Source of the DNA: CAVPCY01 sp963702525 | GTDB lineage: Bacteria; Actinomycetota; Coriobacteriia; Anaerosomatales; PHET01 | Direction: 5' to 3' | Assembly: GCA_963702525.1 (NCBI GenBank) | Contig: CAVPCY010000009.1 | Coordinates: 1 to 64,000, forward strand | DNA length: 64,000 bases | In this document: one piece after another, positions 19,677-27,980 of the stretch | How the letters are laid out: every line of letters begins with the position of its first letter | Numbering within the stretch: position 1 is the stretch's first letter | Notes under the pieces: model-generated | The model's input: only the letters and a program-made list of their open reading frames with translations | The model's database searches: none | Told to the model about the DNA's origin: nothing | Made by a program: the position numbers and the translations under genes

Positions 19677-20798
19677 TCAGTAGTCGTCATGGGCGGCGGA
19701 GGCGCGCCACGCACCGAGGAACGCGCCGTACTGTCCGGCAAGCACGGCCTCGCGCGCCCGCCTCGCCAGATCGAGCAGGAAGTGCAGGTTGTGTACGGAG
19801 AGCAGCGTCGCACCCAGCATCTCTTTGGTGTTCACAAGGTGTCTGATGTAGGCGCGTGAGAAGCCCGTGCACGTCCCACAGGAGCACGACTGGTCGAGCG
19901 GGCCGAAGTCGCGCGCGAAGCGGGCGTTTCGCATGTTCAGGCGACCCTCGCTGGAGAAGGCCGTCCCCAGGCGAGCAGTGCGGGTGGGAAGCACGCAGTC
20001 GAACATGTCGACACCCAGCCCGATCGCTTCGAGCATGGCGGTGGGGCTCCCCACTCCCATGAGGTAGCGGGGCCGGTCGGCCGGTAACGCCCCACACACC
20101 GGTGCGAGCGATTCGAGCATCAGATCGTGCGGCTCGCCCACAGAGTAGCCGCCAATCCCGTATCCGAGAAAGCCGATCTCGGCCAACCGCTCGACACTCT
20201 CGGCGCGCAAGTCGGCATGCACTCCGCCCTGCACGATGCCGAACAGGGCCTGGTCCTCTCGGCGATGCGAGTCCTTGCAGCGCCTCGCCCACTCAGCGCT
20301 TCTGCGCACCGCGGTCGCCACGTGCTCTCGCTCGGCGGGGTACGGCGGGCACTGGTCGAGCTGCATGATGATGTCGGCGCCCAGCTGCTCCTGGATACGC
20401 ATGTTGTCCTCGGGGGACCAGAAGTGCCACGCGCCATCGACTATCGACCGGAAGCGCACGCCATCGTCGGTGAGCTTGAGCGTGTCGGCCAGGCTGAAGA
20501 TCTGGAACCCGCCCGAGTCCGTGAGGATCGCGCGATCCCAGTTCATGAACCGGTGAAGCCCTCCGGCCTGCTCGACGATGTCTGCGCCCGGCCGCAGGTA
20601 CAGGTGGTACGTGTTGGCCAGCACCACCTGTGCGCGCATTTCGCTTAGTTGCGCGGGCATCACGCCCTTCACCGTCGCGCGCGTCCCCACGGGCATGAAG
20701 ACGGGTGTCTGCACGGCGCCGTGCGCGGTCGTGAAGACGCCAGCACGCGCCGAGGTAGTGGAGTCCGTTGCATCAAGCTGGAAACTGAACAGTGCCAT
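19677..20798 (-). CDS. tgt: tRNA-guanine transglycosylase
   Basis: A 373-residue enzyme that exchanges the wobble guanine of GUN-anticodon tRNAs for a queuine precursor. Visible hallmarks: TDSGGFQIFSL (substrate-binding aspartate), the GVGSPTAMLEAIGLGVDMFDCVLPTR stretch with the nucleophilic aspartate, and the zinc-binding CSCGTCTGFSR...H cluster near the C-terminus. The ATG at 20798 begins MALFSFQLDATD; the open frame upstream is not part of the protein. queA (22497-23531) and queH (24397-25035) nearby complete other steps of queuosine synthesis. It heads the tgt-yajC-secDF group and is divergent from the sigma factor gene at 20897. Confidence 0.97.
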   Translation of the reverse strand: MALFSFQLDATDSTTSARAGVFTTAHGAVQTPVFMPVGTRATVKGVMPAQLSEMRAQVVLANTYHLYLRPGADIVEQAGGLHRFMNWDRAILTDSGGFQIFSLADTLKLTDDGVRFRSIVDGAWHFWSPEDNMRIQEQLGADIIMQLDQCPPYPAEREHVATAVRRSAEWARRCKDSHRREDQALFGIVQGGVHADLRAESVERLAEIGFLGYGIGGYSVGEPHDLMLESLAPVCGALPADRPRYLMGVGSPTAMLEAIGLGVDMFDCVLPTRTARLGTAFSSEGRLNMRNARFARDFGPLDQSCSCGTCTGFSRAYIRHLVNTKEMLGATLLSVHNLHFLLDLARRAREAVLAGQYGAFLGAWRASAAHDDY

Positions 20799-20896
20799 GC
20801 CGGCGATTCTACCCGAGCGGCAAGATGCCGGGCCCAACAGGTAGACTGAATCCGTGGTGAACCCATCGCGACCCGCAGACGTCTTAACGGAGCGAC

Positions 20897-21442
20897 ATGA
20901 ACTACGACAGCGCCGACGACCCCGCTCTCGTGGCGGCGGCGACCGAAGGTGACCTCGGAGCGTTCGAGGCACTCGTGCGTCGCCACTCCAGAGTCGTCTA
21001 CGCGCATGCGCTGCGGTTCTTCGGCGAGCCAAGCTCCGCCGAGGACGTGGTGCAGGAGGTGTTCGTGAAGGTGTTTCGCTCGCTGGACTCCTACGACTCG
21101 CGGGCCCAGTTCTCCACGTGGCTGTACCGGGTCACGCGCAACGCGTGCCTCGACGAGGTGAGGGCAGGCAAGCGTCGGCCCGTACCGGTGGATCCCATGA
21201 GCGTGATCGAGAGGCGCGACGATTTCGCGGATGAAGTCGTCCTTTCCTCGGCGATCGAGCTCGCGATGCGTTCGCTTCCACCCGAGGACCGCGACGCCCT
21301 GTCGGCGGTATCGCTGTTCGGCCTGTCGTATGCCGAGGCGAGCGGGGTTCTCGGCGTGCCACAGGGCACAGTCAAGTCGCGGGTCTTTCGCGCACGCCGC
21401 TCGCTGGCAGCCATGCTGCAGCTGCACAAGGGGGGTGCCTGA
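20897..21442 (+). CDS. ECF-family RNA polymerase sigma factor
   Basis: A 181-residue group IV (ECF) sigma factor. Region 2 is seen at residues about 25-85 (FEALVRRHSRVVYAHALRFF, then EDVVQEVFVKVFRSLD and FSTWLYRVTRNACLDE), and region 4 at about 120-175 with the helix-turn-helix YAEASGVLGVPQGTVKSRVFRAR. The ATG at 20897 follows a GGAG. Its stop overlaps the start of the anti-sigma gene by four bases (ATGA arrangement), the classic regulatory pairing. A TAGACT -10-like hexamer occurs at 20843-20848. The regulon is unknown. Confidence 0.93.
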   Translation: MNYDSADDPALVAAATEGDLGAFEALVRRHSRVVYAHALRFFGEPSSAEDVVQEVFVKVFRSLDSYDSRAQFSTWLYRVTRNACLDEVRAGKRRPVPVDPMSVIERRDDFADEVVLSSAIELAMRSLPPEDRDALSAVSLFGLSYAEASGVLGVPQGTVKSRVFRARRSLAAMLQLHKGGA

Positions 21443-22492
21443 TGGAGTGCCTCGAGGCCCAAGGGATCGTCTCAGAACGGCTCGACCGTGATGAGATCGA
21501 CCCGGCGCTGCTCGAGAAGGCCAAGGAGCACTGCCGCTCGTGCGACGAGTGCGGGGCGTTCGTGAGGACTCTCGCGACCCTACGCATGATGCCGCTGCCC
21601 GAGCCACCCGCGGACCTCACAGAACGGATCATGGAAGCGGTCCAGACCGAGAAGGCGGTCCTGGCCGCGAACAGCGCGGTCGCGTTCAGCGAAGCGGCCA
21701 ACGCGCCCGAGGAGCCGGTCGAGGCAGAACCCGTTTCGTTCGATCGGCTGGCCGAGCAACTCAAAGACCGTCGCCATCGCAAAGCCATCATCGGCTGGGT
21801 CGCCGCGGCAGCGGTCGTCTTCGTCATCGCCGGTATCGGTGCCATCGCCGGCGTTCGCCAGATCCTCTCCCCCGCTCGCAGCTCCACGATGGCGACCTCC
21901 GAGTTCCGCTACTCGGGCGGTGCCGCCCAGGAGTTCGAGGCCGCCCCCTCCGCGACCCAAGACTCGGCTGCCGGCGCTTCGAAGAGCGCTCCAGGAGTTG
22001 ACACCGCCCCCTCCTACATAACGGTTGGGACACTCATCTACCGCCTGACGGGCGACGCGACCGGAGTCGACGAAACGACGCTGAGCACGATCGGTACGAC
22101 GTCGAGTTCACTGGGAGGGACGCAGGTCAGCGCGCACGACGTGCTAGCCGGGCCGGACCGGTCCGTCGTCTACGTGAAGGCCGCCGAGGACAAGCTGATC
22201 GCGTTCGAGCGCGCAACTCGGACCTTCAGCGCCAGGCCATACGCGCTGTCCGGCGGTTCGATCACCGCCTATGGCACGTGGCCCACGCTTCCATCGGGCG
22301 TGCGAGACTCCCACGAATCCGGACGGCTCGCCGCAGTACGTCGAGGCCGGCACCGACTCCGGTGGAGTCAAGGTGTACCGGCCGGTGGGCGGGGAAGCCT
22401 CGATCGGGATCGCAGTGGCACCCGGGACCTCCGCCGACGACCCTGCCGCAGGCAATCCCAACTGGACATGGTGGGTACCGGTCGCGGAGTAG
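21442..22492 (+). CDS. Zinc-type anti-sigma factor with extracytoplasmic domain, frameshifted
   Basis: A membrane anti-sigma factor, about 350 residues. The N-terminal cytoplasmic part has the zf-HC2/ZAS motif H-X3-C-X2-C (EHCRSCDEC), which binds ECF sigma factors; one transmembrane helix follows (IIGWVAAAAVVFVIAGIGAIAG, about residues 115-136), then an external domain of about 210 residues. Near 22295 the frame changes by one base: the run ending YGTWPTLPSG continues in another frame as ETPTNPDGSPQYVEAG and ends WWVPVAE at 22492. The upstream overlap with the sigma gene supports joint synthesis. The signal sensed outside is unknown. Confidence 0.85.
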
Positions 22493-22496
22493 CTTG

Positions 22497-23531
22497 CTAC
22501 AGGATCAGCATCGCGTCGCCGAAGCTCAAGAAACGGTAGCGGCGCTCGATCGCCTCCTCGTAGGCACGCATGACGAGATCACGTCCCGCGAACGCGCTGA
22601 CCATCATGATCAGAGTCGATCGTGGTACGTGGAAGTTCGTGATCATGGCGTCGACGGACCGGAAGCGATAGCCCGGGAGGATGAACAGGCTCGTCGACGC
22701 CTCGGCAGACTCGGTCTTCTCGGCATCGCGATCGAAGGCGCTCTCGAGCGCACGCACGCTCGTCGTGCCCACCGCGATAACGCGCCCCCCGCGCTCGCGC
22801 GTGTAGTTCACCGAATCCGCGGCAAGTTCGGAGACCCTGAAGTGCTCGGTGTGGATCCGGTGAGCGGTCGGGTCGGCTTCCGACACGGGCCGGAAGGTGT
22901 CGAGGCCCACGTCGAGCTCGACGGTCTCGACTCGCGCACCCGCCTCCTTGCACCGTTCGAGCAGTTCAGGCGTGAAGTGCAGCCCCGCGGTCGGCGCCGC
23001 CGCGCTGCGCTCGTCTCTAGCAAACATCGTCTGATACGACTCAGGGTCCTCGAGAGGCCGCGTGATGTAGGGCGGCAGCGGAACCTCGCCGATGCGATGC
23101 ACGATGTCGAGGAATCGCCCCCCATGCGGCATGAACTGCACGAGTCGCCCACCGCCATCTTCCAAGACGTCCACGACGAGTGCTGTCATGGCGCCCTCGG
23201 CGAATACGATGCGCGCCCCGGGCTTGAGACGCCTGCCAGGCTTGACCAGGCACTCCCACGTGTTCTCGTAGCGCTCACGCAGCAGCAGGACCTCTACCGC
23301 TCCCCCCGTCTCGTCCTTCAGGCCCGAGAGCCGCGCGGGCAACACCCGGGTCTCGTTGACAACGAGCAGATCGGCGGTGCGCAGGTACTCCGGCAAGTCA
23401 GAGAAGTCGCGATGATCGATCTGCCCGCTGGCCCTGTCCAGCACCAGCAGCCGGCACGCGTCGCGCGGCTCGGCGGGGCTCTGCGCGATCAGGCCGGTGG
23501 GTAGCTCGTAGTCGAAGTCATCGGTGCGCAT
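22497..23531 (-). CDS. queA: S-adenosylmethionine:tRNA ribosyltransferase-isomerase
   Basis: A 344-residue enzyme that transfers and isomerises the ribosyl part of SAM onto 7-aminomethyl-deazaguanine in tRNA, making epoxyqueuosine. The family opening FDYELPTGLIAQSPAEPRD, the LVVNETRVLPARL stretch, TAGLHFTPELL, and the C-terminal FILPGYRFRSVDAMITNFH region are all present. The ATG at 23531 has AAGGAGG ten bases upstream. It converges with the anti-sigma gene (4-base gap) and is divergent from the PHP gene. Confidence 0.97.
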   Translation of the reverse strand: MRTDDFDYELPTGLIAQSPAEPRDACRLLVLDRASGQIDHRDFSDLPEYLRTADLLVVNETRVLPARLSGLKDETGGAVEVLLLRERYENTWECLVKPGRRLKPGARIVFAEGAMTALVVDVLEDGGGRLVQFMPHGGRFLDIVHRIGEVPLPPYITRPLEDPESYQTMFARDERSAAAPTAGLHFTPELLERCKEAGARVETVELDVGLDTFRPVSEADPTAHRIHTEHFRVSELAADSVNYTRERGGRVIAVGTTSVRALESAFDRDAEKTESAEASTSLFILPGYRFRSVDAMITNFHVPRSTLIMMVSAFAGRDLVMRAYEEAIERRYRFLSFGDAMLIL

Positions 23532-23608
23532 CCGCGCGCAGCCTCCTTGGCGAGGGACAACAACAGCGAGTGTAGCGCAGGCAAGGATTCGCACGGCCCC
23601 GCGCGTGC

Positions 23609-23614
23609 TACGAT
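23609..23614 (+). promoter_or_regulatory. Candidate -10 element for a leaderless PHP transcript
   Basis: TACGAT lies ten bases before the ATG at 23624, so transcription would begin almost at the start codon. No clear Shine-Dalgarno sequence precedes that ATG. A -35 hexamer is not convincing. Confidence 0.4.
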
Positions 23615-23623
23615 ACGCGCGCC

Positions 23624-24400
23624 ATGAGACACGGCTACTCGACTGCGGACCTCCATGTTCACACAACAGCTTCGGACGGGACGTGCTCGCCCGCCGAGGT
23701 TCTCGAGTTCGCGTCCGAAGCGACCGACCTCGCAGTGGTCGCTATCTGCGACCACAACACGACTGAAGGCGCGCTCGAGGCTGTCGCGCTTGCCCCTCGC
23801 TATCGCGTAGAGGTGATAGTGGGACAGGAAGTGGAAAGCGCCGACGGGCACATTCTCGGACTGTGGGCACCCGATGCCGTACAGCCGGGACTGCCTGCCG
23901 AAGAGACGGTCGCGCGCATTCATGCTCAAGGCGGGCTTGCCATAGCCGCGCACCCGTTCGCGCCACGCTGGTGGCACAAGCACGGGCTGTGCAGGGGCGA
24001 GCGCGAGGTCTACGACAGGGTGGCGTTCGACGGCATCGAGGTCGCGAACTCCACGCCCTTGCTGTTCCTGGCCAACTTCCGTGCACGCAAGTACCACAGC
24101 GCGCACACAAAGCGCCTTGCATGCACAGGCGGGAGCGACGCCCATATGCTCTCTGTGATAGGCACCAGCCGTACGTCATATCGAGGCACCGGCTCTGTCG
24201 ATCTCAGGAGCGCCATCGAGAATCGGACGAGCCGCGGGTTGGGTCCGAGCTTCCAGCCCTTGCGCGCCTATCGCTACGCCCGCAAGGTCCCGGAGATCCG
24301 CGAACGCGACGCCCAGCGTAAGGCCCGAGAGGCGGCGGGTGGCGACGCGTGCGCGTCATGCGGTGCGGGGTGCGCTGCCGCGAAGCCGCCGCAGGCCTAG
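23624..24400 (+). CDS. PHP-domain metal-dependent phosphoesterase
   Basis: A 258-residue protein of the polymerase and histidinol phosphatase (PHP) superfamily, which hydrolyses phosphoesters with two or three metal ions. Metal ligands: DLHVHTTASDG (residues 9-19), ICDHNTTEG, the GQEVE glutamate, AAHPF, and GGSDAH near residue 170. The C-terminus carries an extra CXXCXXXC-like tail (CASCGAGC), possibly another metal site. The ATG at 23624 has no clear ribosome-binding site and a -10-like hexamer close upstream. Its end overlaps queH, on the other strand, by four bases. Stand-alone PHP proteins act on varied nucleotides or phosphates; the substrate is not predictable. Confidence 0.88.
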   Translation: MRHGYSTADLHVHTTASDGTCSPAEVLEFASEATDLAVVAICDHNTTEGALEAVALAPRYRVEVIVGQEVESADGHILGLWAPDAVQPGLPAEETVARIHAQGGLAIAAHPFAPRWWHKHGLCRGEREVYDRVAFDGIEVANSTPLLFLANFRARKYHSAHTKRLACTGGSDAHMLSVIGTSRTSYRGTGSVDLRSAIENRTSRGLGPSFQPLRAYRYARKVPEIRERDAQRKAREAAGGDACASCGAGCAAAKPPQA

Positions 24401-25035
24401 CGCAGCTCCGGCTTCTCCCCGCCGGATTCGGCGGCTCGGCGCATCTCGGCGCGCTGCTCGCGCCTGCGTCCCCGCTCCTCGCGCGCCTCGAGGTCGCTCA
24501 TGACGCACCCGCAGTAGTTCTGGCGATACATACCGAGCTCGCGCGAGCGACGTGTGGCTTCCGGATAGCGGTCGGTGAAGTCACGCCGAACGAACTCGAG
24601 CCCCGCCCCGGCGGCCGCGGCTTCGCCTTCGGTGGCGATCGCCTCGGAGTCCTGGTAAGGACTCACCGTAAGCGTAGTGGTCATCGCATCGAACCCGTTC
24701 TCCGCCGCCCAGCTTGCCACCTCACCCAGCCTCAGCCGGTAGCACTCGCGGCATCGTTCGCGCGGTTCGCTGGCGTGACTCCCGGGGCCCTCGATCCATG
24801 CAGCGGGATCGTAGGGCAACTCGACGACCTCGACGCCCAGCGAACGCGCGTAGCCGAGCATCGTGTCTCGGCGGCGCTCGTACTCCTCGGCCGGATGGAT
24901 GTTCGGGTTGAAGAAGACGGCCACCACCTCGGCCGCCTGCTTCACGAGAGCCTCGTAGGGCTCGATGAAACACGGCCCGCAGCACACGTGCAGTGCGAGC
25001 CGCTTCGTCTCGAGGTCTGTGGCCGAGTCGCTCAT
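24397..25035 (-). CDS. queH: Epoxyqueuosine reductase QueH (DUF208)
   Basis: About 212 residues. QueH is the cobalamin-independent iron-sulphur enzyme that reduces epoxyqueuosine to queuosine in tRNA. The HVCCGPC motif near the N-terminus and YCGC near residue 175 supply the clustered cysteines, and CRECYRLRL lies between them; FFNPNIHPAEEYERR is also typical. I chose the ATG at 25035; a GTG at 25059 would add eight residues and cannot be excluded. With tgt and queA close by, three steps of the queuosine pathway are encoded within 6 kb. Confidence 0.93.
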   Translation of the reverse strand: MSDSATDLETKRLALHVCCGPCFIEPYEALVKQAAEVVAVFFNPNIHPAEEYERRRDTMLGYARSLGVEVVELPYDPAAWIEGPGSHASEPRERCRECYRLRLGEVASWAAENGFDAMTTTLTVSPYQDSEAIATEGEAAAAGAGLEFVRRDFTDRYPEATRRSRELGMYRQNYCGCVMSDLEAREERGRRREQRAEMRRAAESGGEKPELR

Positions 25036-25093
25036 CTGCCTGAGGATACTCCCGAGCACTGTCGCACGCAGTTCCCCCTGCGTGACGGACGCA

Positions 25094-25122
25094 CAGGGGC
25101 GGCCCCGTCGGGACCGCCCCTG
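25094..25122 (-). terminator. Hairpin terminator after the first cold-shock gene
   Basis: A nine-base perfect stem CAGGGGCGG/CCGCCCCTG continues through a T-G wobble and CCC/GGG to a three-base GAC loop, starting 21 bases past the csp stop. There is no U-tract. The same design occurs after the second csp gene at 30760-30787. Confidence 0.65.
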
Positions 25123-25143
25123 GTCAGGATCGAGTCAGTAACG

Positions 25144-25347
25144 CTACGCGTTGCGAACGTTGCTCGCCTGCTCCTTGCCGTTGTTGCCAACGGTGACATC
25201 GAAGGTCACGGCCTGACCCTCATCGAGGGTCTTGAAGCCCTCCATCTGGATCTCGCTGAAGTGGACGAACAGGTCGTCGCCGTCCTCGCGCGAGATGAAG
25301 CCGTAGCCCTTGTCCGGGTTGAACCACTTGACGGTACCTTCAGCCAT
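25144..25347 (-). CDS. Cold-shock protein, CspA family (copy 1)
   Basis: A 67-residue single cold-shock domain that binds single-stranded RNA/DNA and acts as an RNA chaperone. RNP1 (KGYGFI) and RNP2 (DLFVHF) are intact, preceded by MAEGTVKWFNPD. The start ATG is at 25347. It is about 79% identical by eye to the second copy at 30818-31021. It has a long leader from a likely promoter at 25504-25533, and the leader shares an element with the other csp gene (GGGCGGAAAG ten bases before the ATG). Cold-induced regulation through the leader is plausible from the family but not shown. Confidence 0.96.
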   Translation of the reverse strand: MAEGTVKWFNPDKGYGFISREDGDDLFVHFSEIQMEGFKTLDEGQAVTFDVTVGNNGKEQASNVRNA

Positions 25348-25348
25348 G

Positions 25349-25383
25349 CTTGCCTGTCTTTCCGCCCTTGCGGGCATGTGCTC
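25349..25383 (-). promoter_or_regulatory. Conserved leader element of csp copy 1
   Basis: Just before the ATG, the RNA reads GCCC-GCAA-GGGC followed by GGAAAG and ten more bases. The csp gene at 31021 has GCCC-CGTGA-GGGC, GGAAAG and again ten bases. Thus both start regions combine a small hairpin with an AAAG-containing ribosome-binding region complementary to the CUUUCU tail of the 16S gene here. Confidence 0.5.
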
Positions 25384-25503
25384 TGGCGACTCGTCTGGTA
25401 CTTGTGCCCCGCCTCGGTCTCCCCCCTCAGGGGTGCCCGGTCGCTGTGGCGTCGTCCCACCTCGTCGCGGACTGACGGACCATCTTCCGGTCCGCCGAGC
25501 ACA

Positions 25504-25533
25504 AGTCTAGCCCTACGATTCGACGAGTGGCAA
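25504..25533 (-). promoter_or_regulatory. Promoter of csp copy 1
   Basis: On the minus strand: TTGCCA (25533-25528), an 18-base spacer, then TAGACT (25509-25504), a good match to a housekeeping promoter. Transcription would start near 25497, leaving a 5' leader of about 150 bases that contains a GCGGACC/GGTCCGT-type hairpin. The promoter overlaps the 3' end of the space before the 294-residue gene (which ends at 25548). Confidence 0.6.
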
Positions 25534-25547
25534 CCTTCGAAGGGCAC

Positions 25548-26432
25548 CTAGTCGTCAAGCAGGAACGGCTCGTCAGAGTCGACGTCATCGGGCGCCTCGG
25601 CCCGACGCTGGTTCTTCCGCCGAACGGCAGCCTCGCCGTGCCTGTCGGGAGTCGGGGTCACGGCCCCGGCGGAACGCTGCCTGCGCACAGCGACCGCGAG
25701 GGCCACCAAGGCCGCCACTGCGAGCGCCGCAAGGACGGCGACCAGCTGGCTGGAGCGCTGGGCGGCAGGGCTTGCGGGCGAGGACAAGGCGCCAGACGAT
25801 TTCAGGTAGCTCACCTGCGTCAGGCTCGACTCCCCGAGCTTCGGTCGGGCGGCGGGAAGCGTATAGAGGGTCTCACCGTCCTCGTTGGTGCTTGGTGACC
25901 CTTCCGGCGCGGGCTCGATCTTCGCATCGGTGGCACCCGCAGGCAGCCGCACGGTGAATGCGGTCCCCAACGAGGGTACCGACTGCACGAACTCCAGGCT
26001 CGCAGACACTCGGTCTCCATCAGGTGTGAGGGGAACGCCCGACAGGTCGATCTGCGCGGCTCGATACGTCGTGACTTCGAACTCGGCATACTGGGCGCCC
26101 TCCCCCTGCTGTACCGAGAACTGGCGCTGAACGTCCTGGGTCGCGTCAGCGCCGGACACCTCACCCGCCCAGTCGACCGACATTCCCGGCGGGATGGGAA
26201 GGCGGACGCGTACGGGCAGGTTGACGGAAGTGCCGATCGTCGTGGAGACGATGGCGATCGCCTGGCCCGGCTCCGCCTCCATCCACCACTGGACGTCGAT
26301 CGCACCCGCATCCAGCAGTTCGCTGGCGCCCGACGCGGTCGCCGTGGGCACCTCCGCCGCCCATGCGAACGAAGGGGCTGCCGCAGTGATCCAGAGAGCC
26401 GTAAACGCTACGAGCAAGACGAGTCTTCTCAC
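25548..26432 (-). CDS. Exported protein with C-terminal membrane anchor, function unknown
   Basis: A 294-residue protein I do not recognise. It begins with a signal peptide (LVLLVAFTALWITAAAPSFAWA, cleavage after AWA), then an external beta-rich domain of about 190 residues, a transmembrane helix near residue 235 (LVAVLAALAVAALVALAVAV), and a charged cytoplasmic tail ending DSDEPFLLDD. The GTG at 26432 has GGAGG nine bases upstream. It lies between the isochorismatase-like gene and csp on the same strand. The topology suggests a surface receptor or scaffold; nothing in the sequence shows a ligand. Confidence 0.85.
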   Translation of the reverse strand: MRRLVLLVAFTALWITAAAPSFAWAAEVPTATASGASELLDAGAIDVQWWMEAEPGQAIAIVSTTIGTSVNLPVRVRLPIPPGMSVDWAGEVSGADATQDVQRQFSVQQGEGAQYAEFEVTTYRAAQIDLSGVPLTPDGDRVSASLEFVQSVPSLGTAFTVRLPAGATDAKIEPAPEGSPSTNEDGETLYTLPAARPKLGESSLTQVSYLKSSGALSSPASPAAQRSSQLVAVLAALAVAALVALAVAVRRQRSAGAVTPTPDRHGEAAVRRKNQRRAEAPDDVDSDEPFLLDD

Positions 26433-26511
26433 GGGAGTGTCCCTCCGAACGACGGAATCGCGACGCTGTCTACGCGGGGGCGCCGCCAGTCTAGCACGCT
26501 GCGTACGCCCT

Positions 26512-27108
26512 CTACGCGAGCTCGGACCTGCTCTTGACCGCGGCCAGAAGCATCTTGAACTCCGATGTGCCCGCTGCGCCGACGAGTTCGTAGGCCGCGG
26601 ACTCCGAGGTGGTCACAACCGCTCCCGCAGTTCCAAGGCGCGAGAGCGCGTGGGCGTGGTTGTCGTCCTCGCGCGAACAGCACGCGTCCGCTGCGACGTG
26701 CATCTCATAGCCACCGCGAAGTCCGGCCAGTACGGTCTGGCAGACGCAGATGTGCGTTTCCATGCCGACAACGAGCAGCTGCTCGCGACCGAGCCCCCGG
26801 ATCGCCTCGGCGAACTCAGGCTCTGCGAAGCAGTCGAAGGACACCTTGTCGATCCGGGATACGGCAACACCGGCATCCTCGGCTTGCCGCAGCGCGGCTG
26901 CGATCTCCTCGGCCTGATCGCCGAGCCCCTTCGGGTACTGGCGCGTGACCACCACCGGGAGACCGACGATCGCCGCCACGCGCAGAAGTAGCGCCGTGGA
27001 GGCGACGACTCGATCGCGCTGCGCCATCGCCGAAGCGAGGCGCTCTTGGATGTCGATCACGACGAGTGCGGTGGTCTGTCGATGAAGAACGCTGGCGCTG
27101 CTTGCCAC
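26512..27108 (-). CDS. Isochorismatase-family hydrolase
   Basis: A 198-residue cysteine hydrolase. The catalytic triad of the family is visible: aspartate in VVIDIQ (about residue 18), lysine in SRIDKVSF (about 88) and cysteine in GMETHICVCQT (about 121). Members act on isochorismate, nicotinamide or N-carbamoyl substrates; the ETHICVCQT version is common among general 'ycaC/isochorismatase-like' proteins of unknown substrate. The GTG at 27108 follows GGAGG. It is divergent from the superoxide reductase gene. Confidence 0.9.
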   Translation of the reverse strand: MASSASVLHRQTTALVVIDIQERLASAMAQRDRVVASTALLLRVAAIVGLPVVVTRQYPKGLGDQAEEIAAALRQAEDAGVAVSRIDKVSFDCFAEPEFAEAIRGLGREQLLVVGMETHICVCQTVLAGLRGGYEMHVAADACCSREDDNHAHALSRLGTAGAVVTTSESAAYELVGAAGTSEFKMLLAAVKSRSELA

Positions 27109-27182
27109 GCTGAACCTCCGGGATGTGACGCGTTAAGACGTCCTTTCGCCGTGCTCCCCGATTCTAGCCGCGCGGCGTCGGG

Positions 27183-27212
27183 GTATAAACCAGTGCGCCG
27201 GCCAACGGCCGG
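27183..27212 (+). promoter_or_regulatory. -10-like element and hairpin ahead of superoxide reductase
   Basis: TATAAA at 27183-27188 could be a -10 element. It is followed at 27196-27212 by a perfect 7-bp inverted repeat (GCCGGCC-AAC-GGCCGGC) in the predicted leader or start region, 30 bases before the ATG. It could be an operator or an mRNA hairpin. No convincing -35 was found. Confidence 0.4.
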
Positions 27213-27242
27213 CCATCGTCCGCGAACGACACGGAGGCAGAC

Positions 27243-27593
27243 ATGAGCGATGCTCCCATCCTCGCCGGAGTGAACAAGATAGCCGACCTCGACAGCGCCG
27301 GAGACTTCGAGAAGAAGCACACCCCGTACATCGCATGCGAGCGCGAAGGCGGCAAGGTCGTCGTGACCGTGGTCGTCGGTCACTACGTGGCGCACCCGAA
27401 CCAACCCGATCACTTCATCGAGTGGATCGAGGTGCACGCGGCCGGCGCACCTGTCGCCCGCTTCGACCTTGCCGCCGTGGCCTTGGATCCCAAGGTGACC
27501 TGCGTCCTCAACGTCGACCCCGGGACCACGATCGCGGCAATGGAGAGCTGCAATCTGCATGGGGTCTGGGTCGCCGAGGCGGTCGCCCCGTAG
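27243..27593 (+). CDS. Superoxide reductase (desulfoferrodoxin, iron-centre II type)
   Basis: A 116-residue protein that reduces superoxide to peroxide without releasing oxygen, a defence typical of anaerobes. The mononuclear iron site is present: FEKKHTPYI (Glu and His), GHYVAHPNQPDHFIEW (two His) and CNLHGVW (Cys and His). The extra N-terminal rubredoxin-like centre of desulfoferrodoxin is missing, so it is the neelaredoxin form. The ATG at 27243 has GGAGG upstream. It supports an anaerobic lifestyle for the host. Confidence 0.94.
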   Translation: MSDAPILAGVNKIADLDSAGDFEKKHTPYIACEREGGKVVVTVVVGHYVAHPNQPDHFIEWIEVHAAGAPVARFDLAAVALDPKVTCVLNVDPGTTIAAMESCNLHGVWVAEAVAP

Positions 27594-27623
27594 AACCGGG
27601 CGTGGCCGCGCATCGGGCATGAG

Positions 27624-27980
27624 CTAGTTCGGCATCCGCCGGTCGATGAGCGCTCGCACAGCGCGCGCTTGTCTTCGTCTGGCTTCGCTCGCCATCAGTT
27701 CGGCATCGGCCTGCAGCGACTCTGCCTGGATCTCCAGCGCTTCGGCGACCAGTTCGAGCACGCGGTCGTCTTGGTTGCTCAACTCGAGAAGCGCCGCAAG
27801 GCTCTCCGGGGAGAGGTGGTAGGCGGTCTCGGGGTCGATGTCCAGCGCGAGTCCGAGCGCCTGCTCGGCCAGATCGTAGGGCTGCGCATCACCGCCGGAG
27901 CGCTCGAGCTCGAGCGCCCGGCGAATGAGCGCTCCCATCTGCTCGATCAGTCGCAAGATGTAGTCGGACTGGTACAGCAT
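27624..27980 (-). CDS. Small alpha-helical protein, DUF6483-like
   Basis: A 118-residue, mainly helical protein beginning MLYQSDYILRLIEQMG, an opening I associate with the DUF6483 family of unknown function. It is rich in Leu, Ala and Glu (for example ALLELSNQDDRVLELVAEAL), resembling TPR-like helical repeats. No signal peptide or membrane helix. The upstream SDR gene runs 34 bases into it, so the two may be coupled. Family assignment rests on recall of the N-terminal motif only. Confidence 0.75.
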   Translation of the reverse strand: MLYQSDYILRLIEQMGALIRRALELERSGGDAQPYDLAEQALGLALDIDPETAYHLSPESLAALLELSNQDDRVLELVAEALEIQAESLQADAELMASEARRRQARAVRALIDRRMPN

